Made by a program: the position numbers and the translations under genes
Notes under the pieces: generated by a model
Told to the model about the DNA's origin: nothing
Database searches by the model: none
The model's input: the letters and a program-made list of their open reading frames with translations, nothing else
Source: Streptomyces sp. MMG1121
GTDB taxonomy: Bacteria; Actinomycetota; Actinomycetes; Streptomycetales; Streptomycetaceae
DNA length: 45,151 nucleotides
Assembly (NCBI RefSeq): GCF_001280015.1
Contig: NZ_LGDV01000215.1
Coordinates: 1-45,151, forward strand
Direction: 5' to 3'
Shown here: positions 1 through 8,587 of the stretch, piece after piece
How positions within the stretch are numbered: position 1 is the stretch's first letter
Layout of the letters: each line of letters begins with the position of its first letter

Positions 1-2
1 CC

Positions 3-1415
3 CCCACCCCCACCCGGCGCCGCCGTCTGCGCACCTGGCTGGGCGAGAACGCCTCCCCCCACTCACCCCCCTTCGCCCGGCACCGCTGGCTCCGGCTGCT
101 CACCTACATGTTCACGGCCTACGCCGCCCTGGGGATCGGTCTGGGCGGCGGGGAGGAACTGGCCAACGAGTACGGGTTCACGGTCGCCGTCGGTCTGCTC
201 CTCGGTCTCGTCCAGGGGGCAGCCGTCATCGTGGCGATCTGGCGTCCCGTCCCCGCCTGGGCCGTGTCCCTGGCGGCCGCCGTCCTCACCGCCCTGTTCG
301 CCCGTCCGCATCTGGCGACGGACGCGGCCGCCAACGCCAACTGGCCCTGGTCGACGCCCGTCCTGCTGGCCCACATGGTGGTGCTGACCCTTCTCGCCCT
401 GCGTGTGCGACTGCGCGGCACGCTCGGCGCACTCGGCGCCACTGTCGCGGTGACGTGGGCGGTGCAGGCCCTGATCGGTGCCCAGAGATACTCCCCGACC
501 GGTGTCATGGCCGTCGTCCTCTTCGCCATCGCGGTCCTCATCGGCACCGCCCTGCGCAGCCGCAGCGAGGCGCGTACGCAGCTGGCCCAGCAGACGACGA
601 TCACCGCGGAGGAGCGGGCCCGCCGGGCCCTGCTGGAGGAGCGCAGCCGTATCGCGCGCGAGCTGCACGACGTGGTGGCCCACCACATGTCGGTGATCTC
701 GATTCAGGCCCAGGTGGCCCCCCACCTGGTGGACCACCCTTCCGAGGAGCTGAAGGAGAACCTCGCCGGCATCCGCAACAACGCCCTGGAGGCCCTGACG
801 GAGCTGCGCCGCGTGCTCGGTGTCCTGCGGTCGGAGGGCCCGGACGACCCGGAGGCCGTGAACGACACCTACCGGCTGTCCGCCCCCGGCACCGGCCCGG
901 CCCCCGACGCCCCGCAGCCGAACCTCGCCCGGCTGGACGCGCTGATCGAGAACACACGGGCGGCCGGTCTGGACGTCGCCATGAAGGTGGAGGGCGAGCC
1001 GCGCGGCTATCCGCCCGGCGTGGAGCTGTCGGCGTACCGGATCGTCCAGGAGGCGCTGAGCAACGTCCTGCGGCACGCGCCGGGCGCGTCGGTCAGCGTG
1101 GAGGTCCTCCACTACGCGCACGGCATATGTCTGGACATCACCAACTCCCGCCCCAGCCGCCCGGCCCCGCCGACTCCCGGCAGCGGTCACGGTCTGCTGG
1201 GGATGCGGGAGCGCGCGGCGATGCTGGGCGGGCACGTCGTCGCGACGGGCGACCGGCTCGGGGGCTTCCGGGTGACGGCGTTCCTGCCGCGCGAGGGCAC
1301 CCCGGAGCCGACGGACATCGGCCGGCCCTCCGCGTTCAAGCCCGCGCGCCCGCCGTCATCCCCCGCATCAGACCCGCACAGCCCCGAGCCCCCGACAGGA
1401 GAACAGGCCCCATGA
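3..1415 (+). CDS. NarL-type sensor histidine kinase (5' end outside window)
   Basis: Membrane histidine kinase of a two-component system. The frame is open to the left edge, and the codons before the first in-window ATG at 108 read as plausible protein (RRRLRTWLGENASPH), so the true start is probably upstream. Counted from ATG 108, hydrophobic segments fall at about 22-60, 83-99 and 108-150. The HisKA_3 dimerisation box ELHDVVAHHMSV follows with phospho-accepting His187, then a HATPase_c domain with the N-box region (YRIVQEALSNVLRHAPG) and the G-box GHGLLGMRERA. The stop overlaps the next gene's start as ATGA (1412-1415), so kinase and regulator are translationally coupled. The stimulus is unknown. 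It is paralogous to the kinase at 2206-3552; the H-box and ATPase segments are nearly the same. Confidence 0.93.
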   Translation, partial: PTPTRRRRLRTWLGENASPHSPPFARHRWLRLLTYMFTAYAALGIGLGGGEELANEYGFTVAVGLLLGLVQGAAVIVAIWRPVPAWAVSLAAAVLTALFARPHLATDAAANANWPWSTPVLLAHMVVLTLLALRVRLRGTLGALGATVAVTWAVQALIGAQRYSPTGVMAVVLFAIAVLIGTALRSRSEARTQLAQQTTITAEERARRALLEERSRIARELHDVVAHHMSVISIQAQVAPHLVDHPSEELKENLAGIRNNALEALTELRRVLGVLRSEGPDDPEAVNDTYRLSAPGTGPAPDAPQPNLARLDALIENTRAAGLDVAMKVEGEPRGYPPGVELSAYRIVQEALSNVLRHAPGASVSVEVLHYAHGICLDITNSRPSRPAPPTPGSGHGLLGMRERAAMLGGHVVATGDRLGGFRVTAFLPREGTPEPTDIGRPSAFKPARPPSSPASDPHSPEPPTGEQAP

Positions 1416-2095
1416 CGAGCGGCGCCGGCACCATCCGCGTACTCATCGCCGACGACCAGGAGATGGTCCGGCAGGGTTTCACCGTGCTGCTCAACACCCA
1501 GCCCGACATCGAGGTGATCGGGCAGGCCGTGGACGGGCTGGACGCGATCGCCCGAACCGCCGAACTGGGCCCGGACGTCGTGCTGATGGACATCCGGATG
1601 CCCGAGCTGGGCGGCATCGAGGCGACCCGCCGGATCGCCGTCGAGCATCCCGGCGTCAAGGTGCTGGTGCTGACCACGTTCGACCTGGACGAGTACGTGT
1701 ACGAGGCGCTGCGCGCGGGAGCCTCCGGCTTTCTGCTCAAGGACGCCTCCGCGGACAAGCTGGCCGAGGCGGTGCGGGTCGTGGCCGCGGGCGACGCCCT
1801 GCTCGCGCCCGGCATCACCCGGCGCCTCATCGCCGAGTTCTCCCGTCTGGACGGCGGCGTCCGGGCCCCGCTCAAGCAGCGCGTCGGCGATCTCACGGAG
1901 CGGGAGACGGAGGTACTGGCGCTGATCGCGCAGGGCCTGTCGAACGCGGAGATCGCCGAGCGGCTGGTCGTGGCCGAGCAGACGGTGAAGACGCACGTCG
2001 GCCGGATCCTGGTGAAGCTGGGCCTGCGCGACCGCACCCAGGCAGCGGTCTTCGCCTTCGAATCGGGCCTGGTCCGCCCGGGCGGCACCTACTGA
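1412..2095 (+). CDS. NarL/FixJ-family response regulator (pair 1)
   Basis: DNA-binding response regulator of 227 aa partnering the kinase just upstream. The receiver domain has the acidic pair Asp14-Asp15, phospho-acceptor Asp60 in VVLMDIRMPE, the conserved Thr in LVLTTF and the Lys in GFLLKDAS. A C-terminal LuxR-type helix-turn-helix follows (LTERETEVLALIAQGLSNAEIA, then VKTHVGRILVKLGLRDRTQA). The start is ATG 1412, inside the ATGA overlap and preceded by AGGAGA at about 9 nt. The frame extends far upstream, but that part is a shadow of the kinase. The regulon cannot be read from sequence. It is closely similar to the regulator at 3549-4214, so the two systems look like a tandem duplication. 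Confidence 0.95.
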   Translation: MTSGAGTIRVLIADDQEMVRQGFTVLLNTQPDIEVIGQAVDGLDAIARTAELGPDVVLMDIRMPELGGIEATRRIAVEHPGVKVLVLTTFDLDEYVYEALRAGASGFLLKDASADKLAEAVRVVAAGDALLAPGITRRLIAEFSRLDGGVRAPLKQRVGDLTERETEVLALIAQGLSNAEIAERLVVAEQTVKTHVGRILVKLGLRDRTQAAVFAFESGLVRPGGTY

Positions 2096-2135
2096 TCGCA
2101 CCCTGATCCCCGGTCCCCGAAGACCCGTAGTACCT

Positions 2136-2161
2136 GAGAGGGACCCCGCAGGACCCCTCTC
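2136..2161. repeat. 7-bp inverted repeat between the two TCS pairs
   Basis: GAGAGGG (2136-2142) and CCCTCTC (2155-2161) are perfect arms with a 12-nt loop. The element lies in the 110-bp gap between the first response regulator and the second kinase. It could be a weak terminator for pair 1 or an operator for pair 2; no T-run follows. Confidence 0.4.
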
Positions 2162-2205
2162 CAAGGGGACGACCGCTGCGGCCACCTCGGCCTACCGTTC
2201 TGTAC

Positions 2206-3552
2206 GTGACCGAGACGACGCACACGCAGACGACACCGCCGGGGGCGGCCGGCCGACCGCGCAGTCCGGAGTTCCGGCTTGCCGCGGATGCCCTGCGGGG
2301 GTTGCGGCAGGACCTGTTCCAGGACGCCTTCGCCTACGACCCGCTGCCCCGCAGGTCCGATGCGGGCTGGATCTCCCGGCGCATGTCGGGCCGGGCGCGG
2401 GAGTACGCGGCCTGGACCCGGCACCTGCTGGTGACCATCGGCGGTGTGGTGGCCATGTTCGTCGCCATGGCGCGGGCGGACAGCCCTGTGGTGTCCCTGA
2501 TGTGCGGGCTGCTCGCGCTGGTCCCGGTCCTGCTGACGCTGGTGCGTCCGGTGGGCGCGTTCTGGGCGTCGCTCGCGGCCACCGCTGCCACGGCCGTGAC
2601 CGGAGGTGCCGACATCAGCTGGCCGTGGCTGCCGGGCAGCTTCATATCCCATCTGCTGGTGCTCACGATCGTCGCGATACGCACCCGCCCGCGCACGGCG
2701 GCCTGGATGTGGGTGTTCACCGCCCTGTTCGGTTTCTTCGCCGATACGGGTTTCGGCTGGGGGAACTACGACACCGACACCGCCCCGATGCTGTTCCTGT
2801 CCGCGCTGATCCTGCTGATCGTCACGGTCCGGCACACTCGCCGGGAGGCACAGCAGGAGGTGACCGCGCAGCAGACGGTGACGGCGCACGAGCGGTCGCG
2901 GCGCACGCTGCTGGAGGAGCGGACGACGATCGCCCGCGAGCTGCACGACGTGGTCGCCCATCACATGTCGGTGGTGGCCATCCAGGCGGAGGCCGCGCCG
3001 TACCGGGTGGAGAATCCGCCGCCGGAGCTGGAGAAGGCGTTCGTCACCATCCGGGAGAACGCGGTGGCGGCCTTGACCGAGCTGCGCCGGGTCCTGGGCG
3101 TCGTCCGCGCGGAGGACTACGAGGCCCCGGACGCCCCGCAGCCCATGCTCGCCGATCTGGACGGGCTGCTCGCCAATGTGCGGGAGACCGGACTGGAAGT
3201 GGAGAAGGCGGTGACGGGCGCGGTGCGGGAGCTGCCGCAGGGGGTGGAGCTGTCGGCCTACCGGATCGTGCAGGAGGCGCTGAGCAACACCCTGCGGCAC
3301 GCACCGGGGGCGGCCGCGCGGGTGGAGATCGGGTACGTTCTCGGTGGCCTGGGTCTGCGCATAGTCAACGGTCCGCCGCCCGCCCCGCACCTGATCAAGC
3401 CCTCGCCCGGTGCCGGGCACGGGGTGACCGGTATGCGGGAGCGCGTCTCGATGCTGAACGGTGAGATGACGGCGGGCCCGGTGGACGACGGGGGCTACGA
3501 GGTGACGGTGTTCCTGCCGGTGCCGGCCGCCGCGACCGAAGGGGACGCATGA
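2206..3552 (+). CDS. NarL-type sensor histidine kinase (pair 2)
   Basis: Second membrane histidine kinase, 448 aa, GTG start. There is no Shine-Dalgarno upstream, but TACCGT (2193-2198) sits 7 nt before the GTG, as expected for a leaderless transcript. The N-terminal about 65 residues are cytosolic. Hydrophobic segments follow at about 69-85, 98-125 and 143-210. The HisKA_3 box ELHDVVAHHMSVVAIQAE carries phospho-acceptor His247, and the HATPase_c domain has YRIVQEALSNTLRHAPG and GHGVTGMRERV. The stop overlaps the regulator start as ATGA at 3549-3552. It is paralogous to the first kinase but with a different sensor region, so the two systems probably sense different signals. Confidence 0.95.
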   Translation: MTETTHTQTTPPGAAGRPRSPEFRLAADALRGLRQDLFQDAFAYDPLPRRSDAGWISRRMSGRAREYAAWTRHLLVTIGGVVAMFVAMARADSPVVSLMCGLLALVPVLLTLVRPVGAFWASLAATAATAVTGGADISWPWLPGSFISHLLVLTIVAIRTRPRTAAWMWVFTALFGFFADTGFGWGNYDTDTAPMLFLSALILLIVTVRHTRREAQQEVTAQQTVTAHERSRRTLLEERTTIARELHDVVAHHMSVVAIQAEAAPYRVENPPPELEKAFVTIRENAVAALTELRRVLGVVRAEDYEAPDAPQPMLADLDGLLANVRETGLEVEKAVTGAVRELPQGVELSAYRIVQEALSNTLRHAPGAAARVEIGYVLGGLGLRIVNGPPPAPHLIKPSPGAGHGVTGMRERVSMLNGEMTAGPVDDGGYEVTVFLPVPAAATEGDA

Positions 3553-4214
3553 CCATCCGCGTACTGATCGCGGACGACCAGATGATGGTCCGCGAGGGCT
3601 TCTCGGTCCTGCTGAACGCGATGGCGGACATCGAGGTCGTCGGCGAGGCCGTCAATGGGAGGGAGGCGGTGGAGCGGGTCCGGGAGCTGGCCCCGGACGT
3701 CGTCCTGATGGACATCAGGATGCCGGAGCTGAACGGCATCGAGGCGACCCGGGAGATCGTCGCGGCGGACGCGGCGGCGAAGGTGCTGGTGCTGACCACG
3801 TTCGACCTGGACGAGTATGTGTACCAGGCGCTGCGCGCGGGAGCCTCCGGCTTCCTCCTGAAGGACGCCTCGGCCCGGCAACTGGCCGACGGCGTGCGGG
3901 TGGTCGCCTCCGGTGAGGCGCTCCTGGCCCCTTCGGTCACCAGACGTCTGATCACGGAGTTCTCCCGCCTGGTGGAGTCCCCGCGTCTCGTCCCGGCGGC
4001 CCAGGCGGCCTACGGCGAGCTGACGGAGCGGGAGACGGAGGTCCTGGTCCTGATCGCCCAGGGCCTGTCGAACGCCGAGATAGCCGAGCGTCTGGTGGTG
4101 GCGGAGTCGACCATCAAGACCCATGTGAGCCGCATCCTGGTGAAGCTGGGGCTCAGGGACCGTACGCAGGCGGCGGTGTTCGCGTACGAGGCGAGGCTGG
4201 TCACACCGGGGTGA
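3549..4214 (+). CDS. NarL/FixJ-family response regulator (pair 2)
   Basis: Response regulator of 221 aa, translationally coupled to the kinase before it. The receiver domain has phospho-acceptor Asp55 in VVLMDIRMPELNG, the switch Thr in LVLTTFDLDEYVY and the Lys in GFLLKDASA. The LuxR-type HTH runs from LTERETEVLVLIAQGLSNAEIA to the C-terminus. The first regulator shares most of the receiver surface and the recognition region, differing mainly at VAEQTVKTHVGR against VAESTIKTHVSR, so cross-binding to related operators is conceivable. The stop is 7 bp before the promoter hexamer of the next gene. Confidence 0.95.
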   Translation: MTIRVLIADDQMMVREGFSVLLNAMADIEVVGEAVNGREAVERVRELAPDVVLMDIRMPELNGIEATREIVAADAAAKVLVLTTFDLDEYVYQALRAGASGFLLKDASARQLADGVRVVASGEALLAPSVTRRLITEFSRLVESPRLVPAAQAAYGELTERETEVLVLIAQGLSNAEIAERLVVAESTIKTHVSRILVKLGLRDRTQAAVFAYEARLVTPG

Positions 4215-4221
4215 GCCGGGC

Positions 4222-4233
4222 TAGCGTCCGTTC
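4222..4233 (+). promoter_or_regulatory. Leaderless -10 element for the P450 gene
   Basis: TAGCGT (4222-4227) is followed by exactly 6 nt and then the ATG at 4234, with no ribosome-binding site. This spacing puts the transcription start at or next to the A of ATG, the usual layout of a leaderless actinobacterial mRNA. Confidence 0.5.
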
Positions 4234-5457
4234 ATGGCAGCTGCTGCGGACCTCGCTTTCGACCCCTGGGACCCCGCGTTCCTGGCCGACCCGTACCCGG
4301 CCTACGCCGAGTTGAGGGCCCTGGGCCGGGTGATCCGGTACGAGCCGACGGATCAGTGGCTGGTCCCCCATCACGCGGACGTCTCGGCGCTCCTGCGTGA
4401 CCGCCGGCTGGGCCGTACCTACCAGCACCGGTTCACGCACGACGACTTCGGGCGCAGTGCGCCGCCGCCCGAGCAGGAGCCGTTCCACACGCTCAACGAT
4501 CACGGGATGCTCGATCTGGAGCCGCCGGATCACACGAGGATCCGGCGGCTGGTGTCCAAGGCGTTCACGCCGCGCACCGTGGAGCGGCTGGCGCCGTATG
4601 TGCGCAAGCTGGCGGACGAGCTGGTCGCGGGGCTGGTCCGGGAGGGCGGTGGGGATCTGCTGGCGGAGGTGGCGGAGCCGCTGCCCGTCGCGGTGATCGC
4701 CGAGATGCTGGGGATTCCGGAGGGGGAGCGGGGGCAGTTGCGGCCGTGGTCGGCGGACATCTGCGGGATGTACGAGCTGAATCCGTCCAAGGACACGGCG
4801 GCCAGGGCGGTGCGTGCGTCGGTGGAGTTCTCCGGGTTTCTGCGGGAGCTGATCGCCGCTCGGCGCAGGGAGCCGGGGGAGGACCTCATCTCCGGGCTGA
4901 TCGCCGCGCACGACGAGGACGACGACCGGCTGACCGAGCAGGAGATGATCTCCACGGCCGTCCTGTTGCTCAACGCCGGGCACGAGGCGACCGTCAACGC
5001 CACGGGCAACGGGTGGTTCGCGCTGTTCCGGCATCCGGAGCAGCTGGCCGCGCTGCGAGCCGATCATTCCCTCGTGCCCGGCGCCGTCGAGGAGTCGCTG
5101 CGCTACGACACCCCGCTCCAGCTCTTCGAGCGCTGGGTGCTGGACGACATCGAGATCGACGGGACGACGATCCCCAGGGGTTCGGAGGTCGCCCTGCTCT
5201 TCGGGGCCGCCAATCACGACCCGGCGGTCTTCGCCGACCCCGGCCGCCTGGATCTGACCCGTGCCGAGAACCCGCACATCTCCTTCAGCGCGGGAATCCA
5301 CTACTGCATCGGCGCCCCCCTGGCCCGTATCGAGCTGGCGGCCTCGACGCGGGCCCTGCTGGAGCAGGCTCCCGCCCTGGCCCTGGCGGCCGAGCCGGAG
5401 CGGAAGCCGAACTTCGTGATGCGGGGGCTGGAGGAGTTGCGCGTGGCGGTCGGCTGA
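4234..5457 (+). CDS. Cytochrome P450
   Basis: Soluble bacterial P450 monooxygenase of 407 aa, the normal length for actinomycete class I enzymes. The I-helix oxygen-activation motif is LNAGHEATVN. The K-helix ExxR is Glu287-Arg290 (EESLRYDTP). The haem-binding loop FSAGIHYCIG holds the proximal ligand Cys358 and is followed by APLARIE. All signature residues are present, so it should be active. No ferredoxin or ferredoxin reductase gene is adjacent, so electrons must come from partners elsewhere. The substrate is unknown; the general look is CYP107-like but I cannot assign a subfamily. The stop codon abuts that of the convergent permease with no intervening base. Confidence 0.94.
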   Translation: MAAAADLAFDPWDPAFLADPYPAYAELRALGRVIRYEPTDQWLVPHHADVSALLRDRRLGRTYQHRFTHDDFGRSAPPPEQEPFHTLNDHGMLDLEPPDHTRIRRLVSKAFTPRTVERLAPYVRKLADELVAGLVREGGGDLLAEVAEPLPVAVIAEMLGIPEGERGQLRPWSADICGMYELNPSKDTAARAVRASVEFSGFLRELIAARRREPGEDLISGLIAAHDEDDDRLTEQEMISTAVLLLNAGHEATVNATGNGWFALFRHPEQLAALRADHSLVPGAVEESLRYDTPLQLFERWVLDDIEIDGTTIPRGSEVALLFGAANHDPAVFADPGRLDLTRAENPHISFSAGIHYCIGAPLARIELAASTRALLEQAPALALAAEPERKPNFVMRGLEELRVAVG

Positions 5458-5464
5458 TCAGCCG
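5451..5464. repeat. 14-bp perfect palindrome spanning two abutting stop codons
   Basis: CGGCTGATCAGCCG is fully self-complementary. Its centre TGA|TCA is the stop of the P450 gene on the plus strand and the stop of the ABC permease on the minus strand. Both proteins end in Gly-stop, which produces the symmetry. Confidence 0.7.
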
Positions 5465-7032
5465 GCGGTCAGGTCCCGGCGGCGCAGGCCCGCCAGACCG
5501 GCCGCCACCAGCACGGCCGCCAGTGCGAGCAGGACGCCCACCGGGGTCCAGTCGAGGTGTCCGCCGGGCAGCTTGGGGAGGTGGCCGAAGGGGGAGAGGT
5601 CCAGGACGGGGCGGGGGACGTTCAGGGCGGGGCCGATCCAGCCGATCAGCAGGGCCGCGCCGGCCACGCCCCACGCCGCCACCGCGCCCTGCGGCAGGAT
5701 GCCGAGGAGCAGGACGGCGATACCGCCGATGACCCAGACGGCGGTGACCTGGAGCAGGCACGCGCCCAGCACCGGGCCGATCTGCCTGCCGTAGCCGACG
5801 GCGAAGCCCAGACCGGCGAGCAGCATGACCAGGGCCGAGCCGCCGAAGGCGATCAGCAGATGTCCGGCGGCCCAGCGCAGTCGGCCCACGGCACCGGCCA
5901 GGACCGGTTCGGCGCGGCCGGAGGTCTCCTCGCCGCTCAGCCGGAGCACGGACGAGACGACGTAGAGCGCGGCGACCAGGCCGAGCATGCCGACCATCGC
6001 GGCGAGGAAGGCGTCCGTCAGCCCCGACCGGCCGCCCATGCGCTGGAAGATCTCGCGGGCCTGGGCGTTGTCGCCGACGAGCTTGGCCGCGCCGTCCGTC
6101 AGCCCGCCGTAGACGACGCCGGCGAGGAAGAAGCCGAGGCCCCAGCCGAGCACGCTGCCGCGTTGCAGCCGCCAGGCCAGCGCGCCGGCGGTGCCGAGGC
6201 GCCCGGCGGCCGGTCCCGGGCGGGTCGGCAGGAAGCTCATGCCGATGTCCCGGCGGCCGGCCAGCCCGTAGGCCAGGAGCGTCTGGAGGGCGATGGCGGC
6301 CGCGAACAGGAGCAGTACCCACCAGCGTTCGGCCGCGAAGGCGCGCAGGTTCTCCAGCCAGCCCAGCGGGGACAGCCAGGTGAGGACGGACGAGCCGTCG
6401 GCGGAGGCCGAGTCGCCCGCCGCGCGCAGCACGAAGGCCGCGCCCAGCACCGCCGCCGTCAGGCCCCGGGCCAGCCGGGCGCTCTCGGTCAGCTGGGCGA
6501 AGATCGCCGCCGCCGTGGCGAAGAGCATGCCCGCGCCCGCGACCCCGAGGCCGAAGACCACGGCGCCGGCCGCGCCCTGTCCGGCCAGTCCGGCGGCGAT
6601 CAGCAGGCCGAGGACCGTGTTCGCGACGGCCGCCGCCAGCAGGGCCGCCGTGAGCGGGGCCCGGCGCCCCACCATCCCGGAGGAGACCAGTTCCTGCCGC
6701 CCGCTCTCCTCCTCGTCGCGGGTGTGCCGTACGACGACGAGGAGGCTCATGACGGCGGCGAGCGCGCCCGCGTACACCCCGATCCGCCAGGCGGTCAGCG
6801 CGCCGAGCGAGTCGTCGAAGACCGGGCCGACCACGGCGCGCAGCGAGGTGTTGGTGGCCATCTGGTGCTGGAGGCCGGCGCGTTGGGCGGCGGTGGCGTA
6901 CAGGGTCTTCAGGGTGTTCGGCATGGAGAGGACCATGAGCGCGTTCACCCCGGTCCAGAGCGGGATCAGCGCGCGGTCGCGCCGCAGGGCGAATCTCAAC
7001 AGGGTTCCGGTGCCGGTGAGTCGGCCGCTCAC
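5458..7032 (-). CDS. ABC exporter permease protein
   Basis: Integral membrane subunit of an ABC exporter, 524 aa, with about 12 hydrophobic segments in two halves. Each half carries an ABC-2/ABC-3-like soluble motif ([23 protein letters not shown] near residue 105; [22 protein letters not shown] in the second half). That internal repeat is typical of Streptomyces permeases annotated as antibiotic exporters (TipA/OleC-type neighbours). The start is GTG 7032, whose GTGA overlaps the stop of the ATPase gene. The longer upstream frame is a shadow of the ATPase. It should form the channel driven by the ATPase at 7029-7922. The substrate is unknown; drug or lipid export is an inference from family. 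Confidence 0.9.
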   Translation of the reverse strand: MSGRLTGTGTLLRFALRRDRALIPLWTGVNALMVLSMPNTLKTLYATAAQRAGLQHQMATNTSLRAVVGPVFDDSLGALTAWRIGVYAGALAAVMSLLVVVRHTRDEEESGRQELVSSGMVGRRAPLTAALLAAAVANTVLGLLIAAGLAGQGAAGAVVFGLGVAGAGMLFATAAAIFAQLTESARLARGLTAAVLGAAFVLRAAGDSASADGSSVLTWLSPLGWLENLRAFAAERWWVLLLFAAAIALQTLLAYGLAGRRDIGMSFLPTRPGPAAGRLGTAGALAWRLQRGSVLGWGLGFFLAGVVYGGLTDGAAKLVGDNAQAREIFQRMGGRSGLTDAFLAAMVGMLGLVAALYVVSSVLRLSGEETSGRAEPVLAGAVGRLRWAAGHLLIAFGGSALVMLLAGLGFAVGYGRQIGPVLGACLLQVTAVWVIGGIAVLLLGILPQGAVAAWGVAGAALLIGWIGPALNVPRPVLDLSPFGHLPKLPGGHLDWTPVGVLLALAAVLVAAGLAGLRRRDLTAG

Positions 7033-7922
7033 GCCGTTGCCTCTTCCTGGTAGTGCCGCAGGAACAGCTCCTCCAGCGTCGGCGGGGTCAAGGTCAGTGA
7101 GCGCACCCCTGTGGCGCTCAACGACCGCAGTACGGCGTCGAGTCGGTCGGTGTCGACCTGGAGTCTGACCCGGTGGCCCCGGATGTCGAGGTCGTGCACG
7201 CCCGGAAGGCGGGCCAGTCCGTCGGGCGGTCCGGCGAGTTCGGCGCTCACGCTGGTGCGGGTCAGATGGCGCAGGTCGGCGAGCGAGCCGCTCTCCACGG
7301 TCCGGCCCTTGCGGATGATGCTGACCCGGTCGCAGAGTTCCTCGACCTCGCTGAGGATGTGCGAGGAGAGCAGGACCGTACGGCCCCGGTCGCGCTCCTC
7401 CTCCACGCAGGCCTGGAAGACCTCCTCCATCAGCGGGTCCAGGCCCGAGGTCGGCTCGTCCAGGATCAGCAGGTCGACGTCGGCGGCGAAGGCGGCGACG
7501 AGGGCGACCTTCTGCCGGTTGCCCTTGGAGTAGGTGCGGCCCTTCTTGGTGGGGTCCAGCTCGAAGCGCTCGATGAGCTCGGCGCGCCGCCGTGTGTCGA
7601 GTCCCCCGCGCAGCCGGCCGTAGAGGTCGATGACCTCGCCGCCGGAGAGGTTGCGCCACAGAGTGACGTCGCCGGGGACGTACGCGATCCGGCGGTGCAC
7701 CTCGACCGCGTCCCGCCAGGGGTCGCGGCCGAGGACCTGGGCCGCGCCCGCGTCGGCGCGCAGCAGGCCGAGCAGGACGCGGATGGCGGTGGACTTGCCG
7801 GCGCCGTTGGGGCCGAGGAAGCCGTGCACCTCACCGGCCTCGACGTCCAGGTCGAGGCCGTCCAGCGCGTGGGTACGGCCGAAGGACTTGTGGAGCCCGG
7901 AGACCGTGATTGCCTTCGTCAT
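7029..7922 (-). CDS. ABC exporter ATP-binding protein
   Basis: ATPase of the exporter, 297 aa. Walker A is GPNGAGKST (residues 37-45), the signature region is [15 protein letters not shown], Walker B with D-loop is [13 protein letters not shown], and the switch His lies in [13 protein letters not shown]. The C-terminal about 90 residues form the accessory domain seen in DrrA-type exporters. ATG 7922 is the first gene leftward from a divergent promoter region shared with the GbsR/MarR-like gene, and a 16-bp palindrome lies 20 bp upstream. The stop overlaps the permease start by GTGA. Regulation by the divergent regulator is an inference from layout. Confidence 0.95.
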   Translation of the reverse strand: MTKAITVSGLHKSFGRTHALDGLDLDVEAGEVHGFLGPNGAGKSTAIRVLLGLLRADAGAAQVLGRDPWRDAVEVHRRIAYVPGDVTLWRNLSGGEVIDLYGRLRGGLDTRRRAELIERFELDPTKKGRTYSKGNRQKVALVAAFAADVDLLILDEPTSGLDPLMEEVFQACVEEERDRGRTVLLSSHILSEVEELCDRVSIIRKGRTVESGSLADLRHLTRTSVSAELAGPPDGLARLPGVHDLDIRGHRVRLQVDTDRLDAVLRSLSATGVRSLTLTPPTLEELFLRHYQEEATA

Positions 7923-7942
7923 GCTTCCGAACGTACGCTTCT

Positions 7943-7958
7943 TTCAGAAATTTGTGAA
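7943..7958. promoter_or_regulatory. Candidate operator palindrome for the divergent regulator
   Basis: TTCAGAAATTTGTGAA is a 16-bp inverted repeat with seven of eight pairs matched, centred between 7950 and 7951. It is AT-rich in very GC-rich surroundings and lies in the only space between the divergent exporter and regulator genes. That position suits a dimeric winged-helix repressor controlling both. Confidence 0.55.
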
Positions 7959-7996
7959 GTTAAGGAAACGCATGAATGCCGGATAGGGTGAGAGGC

Positions 7997-8497
7997 ATGA
8001 CCGAGCCGAGTTCTGAGAGCGCGGAGCGGGACCCCGAGTCGGTCTCGCGATTCGTGGAGCACTTCGCGGCGCAGCTGGTCGAGGCGGGCATGCCGCGTAT
8101 GCCGTCCAGGGTCTTCGGCGCGCTGCTCGCCTCCGACGCCGGCACCCTGACCTCCGCCGAGCTGGGCGAGCAGCTCAAGATCAGCCCCGCGGCCGTCTCC
8201 GGTGCCGTGCGCTATCTCGCCCAGGTGCACCTGGTCTCGCGCGAGCGCGAGCCGGGCTCGCGCCGGGAGCGGTACCGGGTGCACAGCGACCAGTGGTACG
8301 AGGCGCTCACCAACCGCGAGGCGATCATCAAGCGCTGGGAGGAGGCCCTGCGCGAGGGGGTGGCGAGCCTCGGAGCCGACACCCCCGCGGGGCGCCGGCT
8401 GGGCGAGACGCTGGACTTCTTCGAGTTCGTGGAGAAGGAGGTCGTCGAGGTGATGGAACGGTGGCGGGTGTACCGGGACGAGAAGTACGGGCGCTGA
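7997..8497 (+). CDS. GbsR/MarR-like winged-helix transcriptional regulator
   Basis: Predicted DNA-binding regulator of 166 aa. A winged helix spans about residues 33-95 (MPRMPSRVFGALLASDAGTL, then LKISPAAVSGAVRYL with a beta-wing around SREREPGSRRERYRV), followed by a helical C-terminal dimerisation part. The arrangement resembles GbsR-type MarR-superfamily proteins. I chose ATG 7997: GAGAGG lies just upstream and TAGGGT at 7984-7989 could also support leaderless initiation. An ATG at 7976 is possible but would put the start inside the promoter. It is divergent from the ABC exporter genes and probably represses them and itself. A double hairpin follows the stop. Confidence 0.88.
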   Translation: MTEPSSESAERDPESVSRFVEHFAAQLVEAGMPRMPSRVFGALLASDAGTLTSAELGEQLKISPAAVSGAVRYLAQVHLVSREREPGSRRERYRVHSDQWYEALTNREAIIKRWEEALREGVASLGADTPAGRRLGETLDFFEFVEKEVVEVMERWRVYRDEKYGR

Positions 8498-8498
8498 A

Positions 8499-8515
8499 GC
8501 GCCCCTGCGGGGCGC
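8499..8515. terminator. Terminator hairpin after the regulator
   Basis: GCGCCCC (8499-8505) and GGGGCGC (8509-8515) form a perfect 7-bp stem with a TGC loop, directly after the stop at 8497. It has no T-run, as is usual for Streptomyces terminators. Confidence 0.75.
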
Positions 8516-8527
8516 GGGGAACCGCGC

Positions 8528-8556
8528 GGCCGTCCGCGACGGCGTCGCGGACGGCC
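8528..8556. terminator. 12-bp perfect stem-loop between convergent genes
   Basis: GGCCGTCCGCGA (8528-8539) and its exact reverse complement (8545-8556) flank a 5-nt loop CGGCG. With the preceding hairpin it forms a tandem bidirectional terminator between the regulator and the amino-acid permease. Confidence 0.75.
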
Positions 8557-8587
8557 GACGGCGCATCGCGGCACTTCCGGCGGAGCG

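Noticed and set aside
63..1235. Long minus-strand frame opposite the first histidine kinase
   Set aside because: The translation is Arg/Gly/His-rich without any domain, and the plus-strand kinase explains the codon bias.
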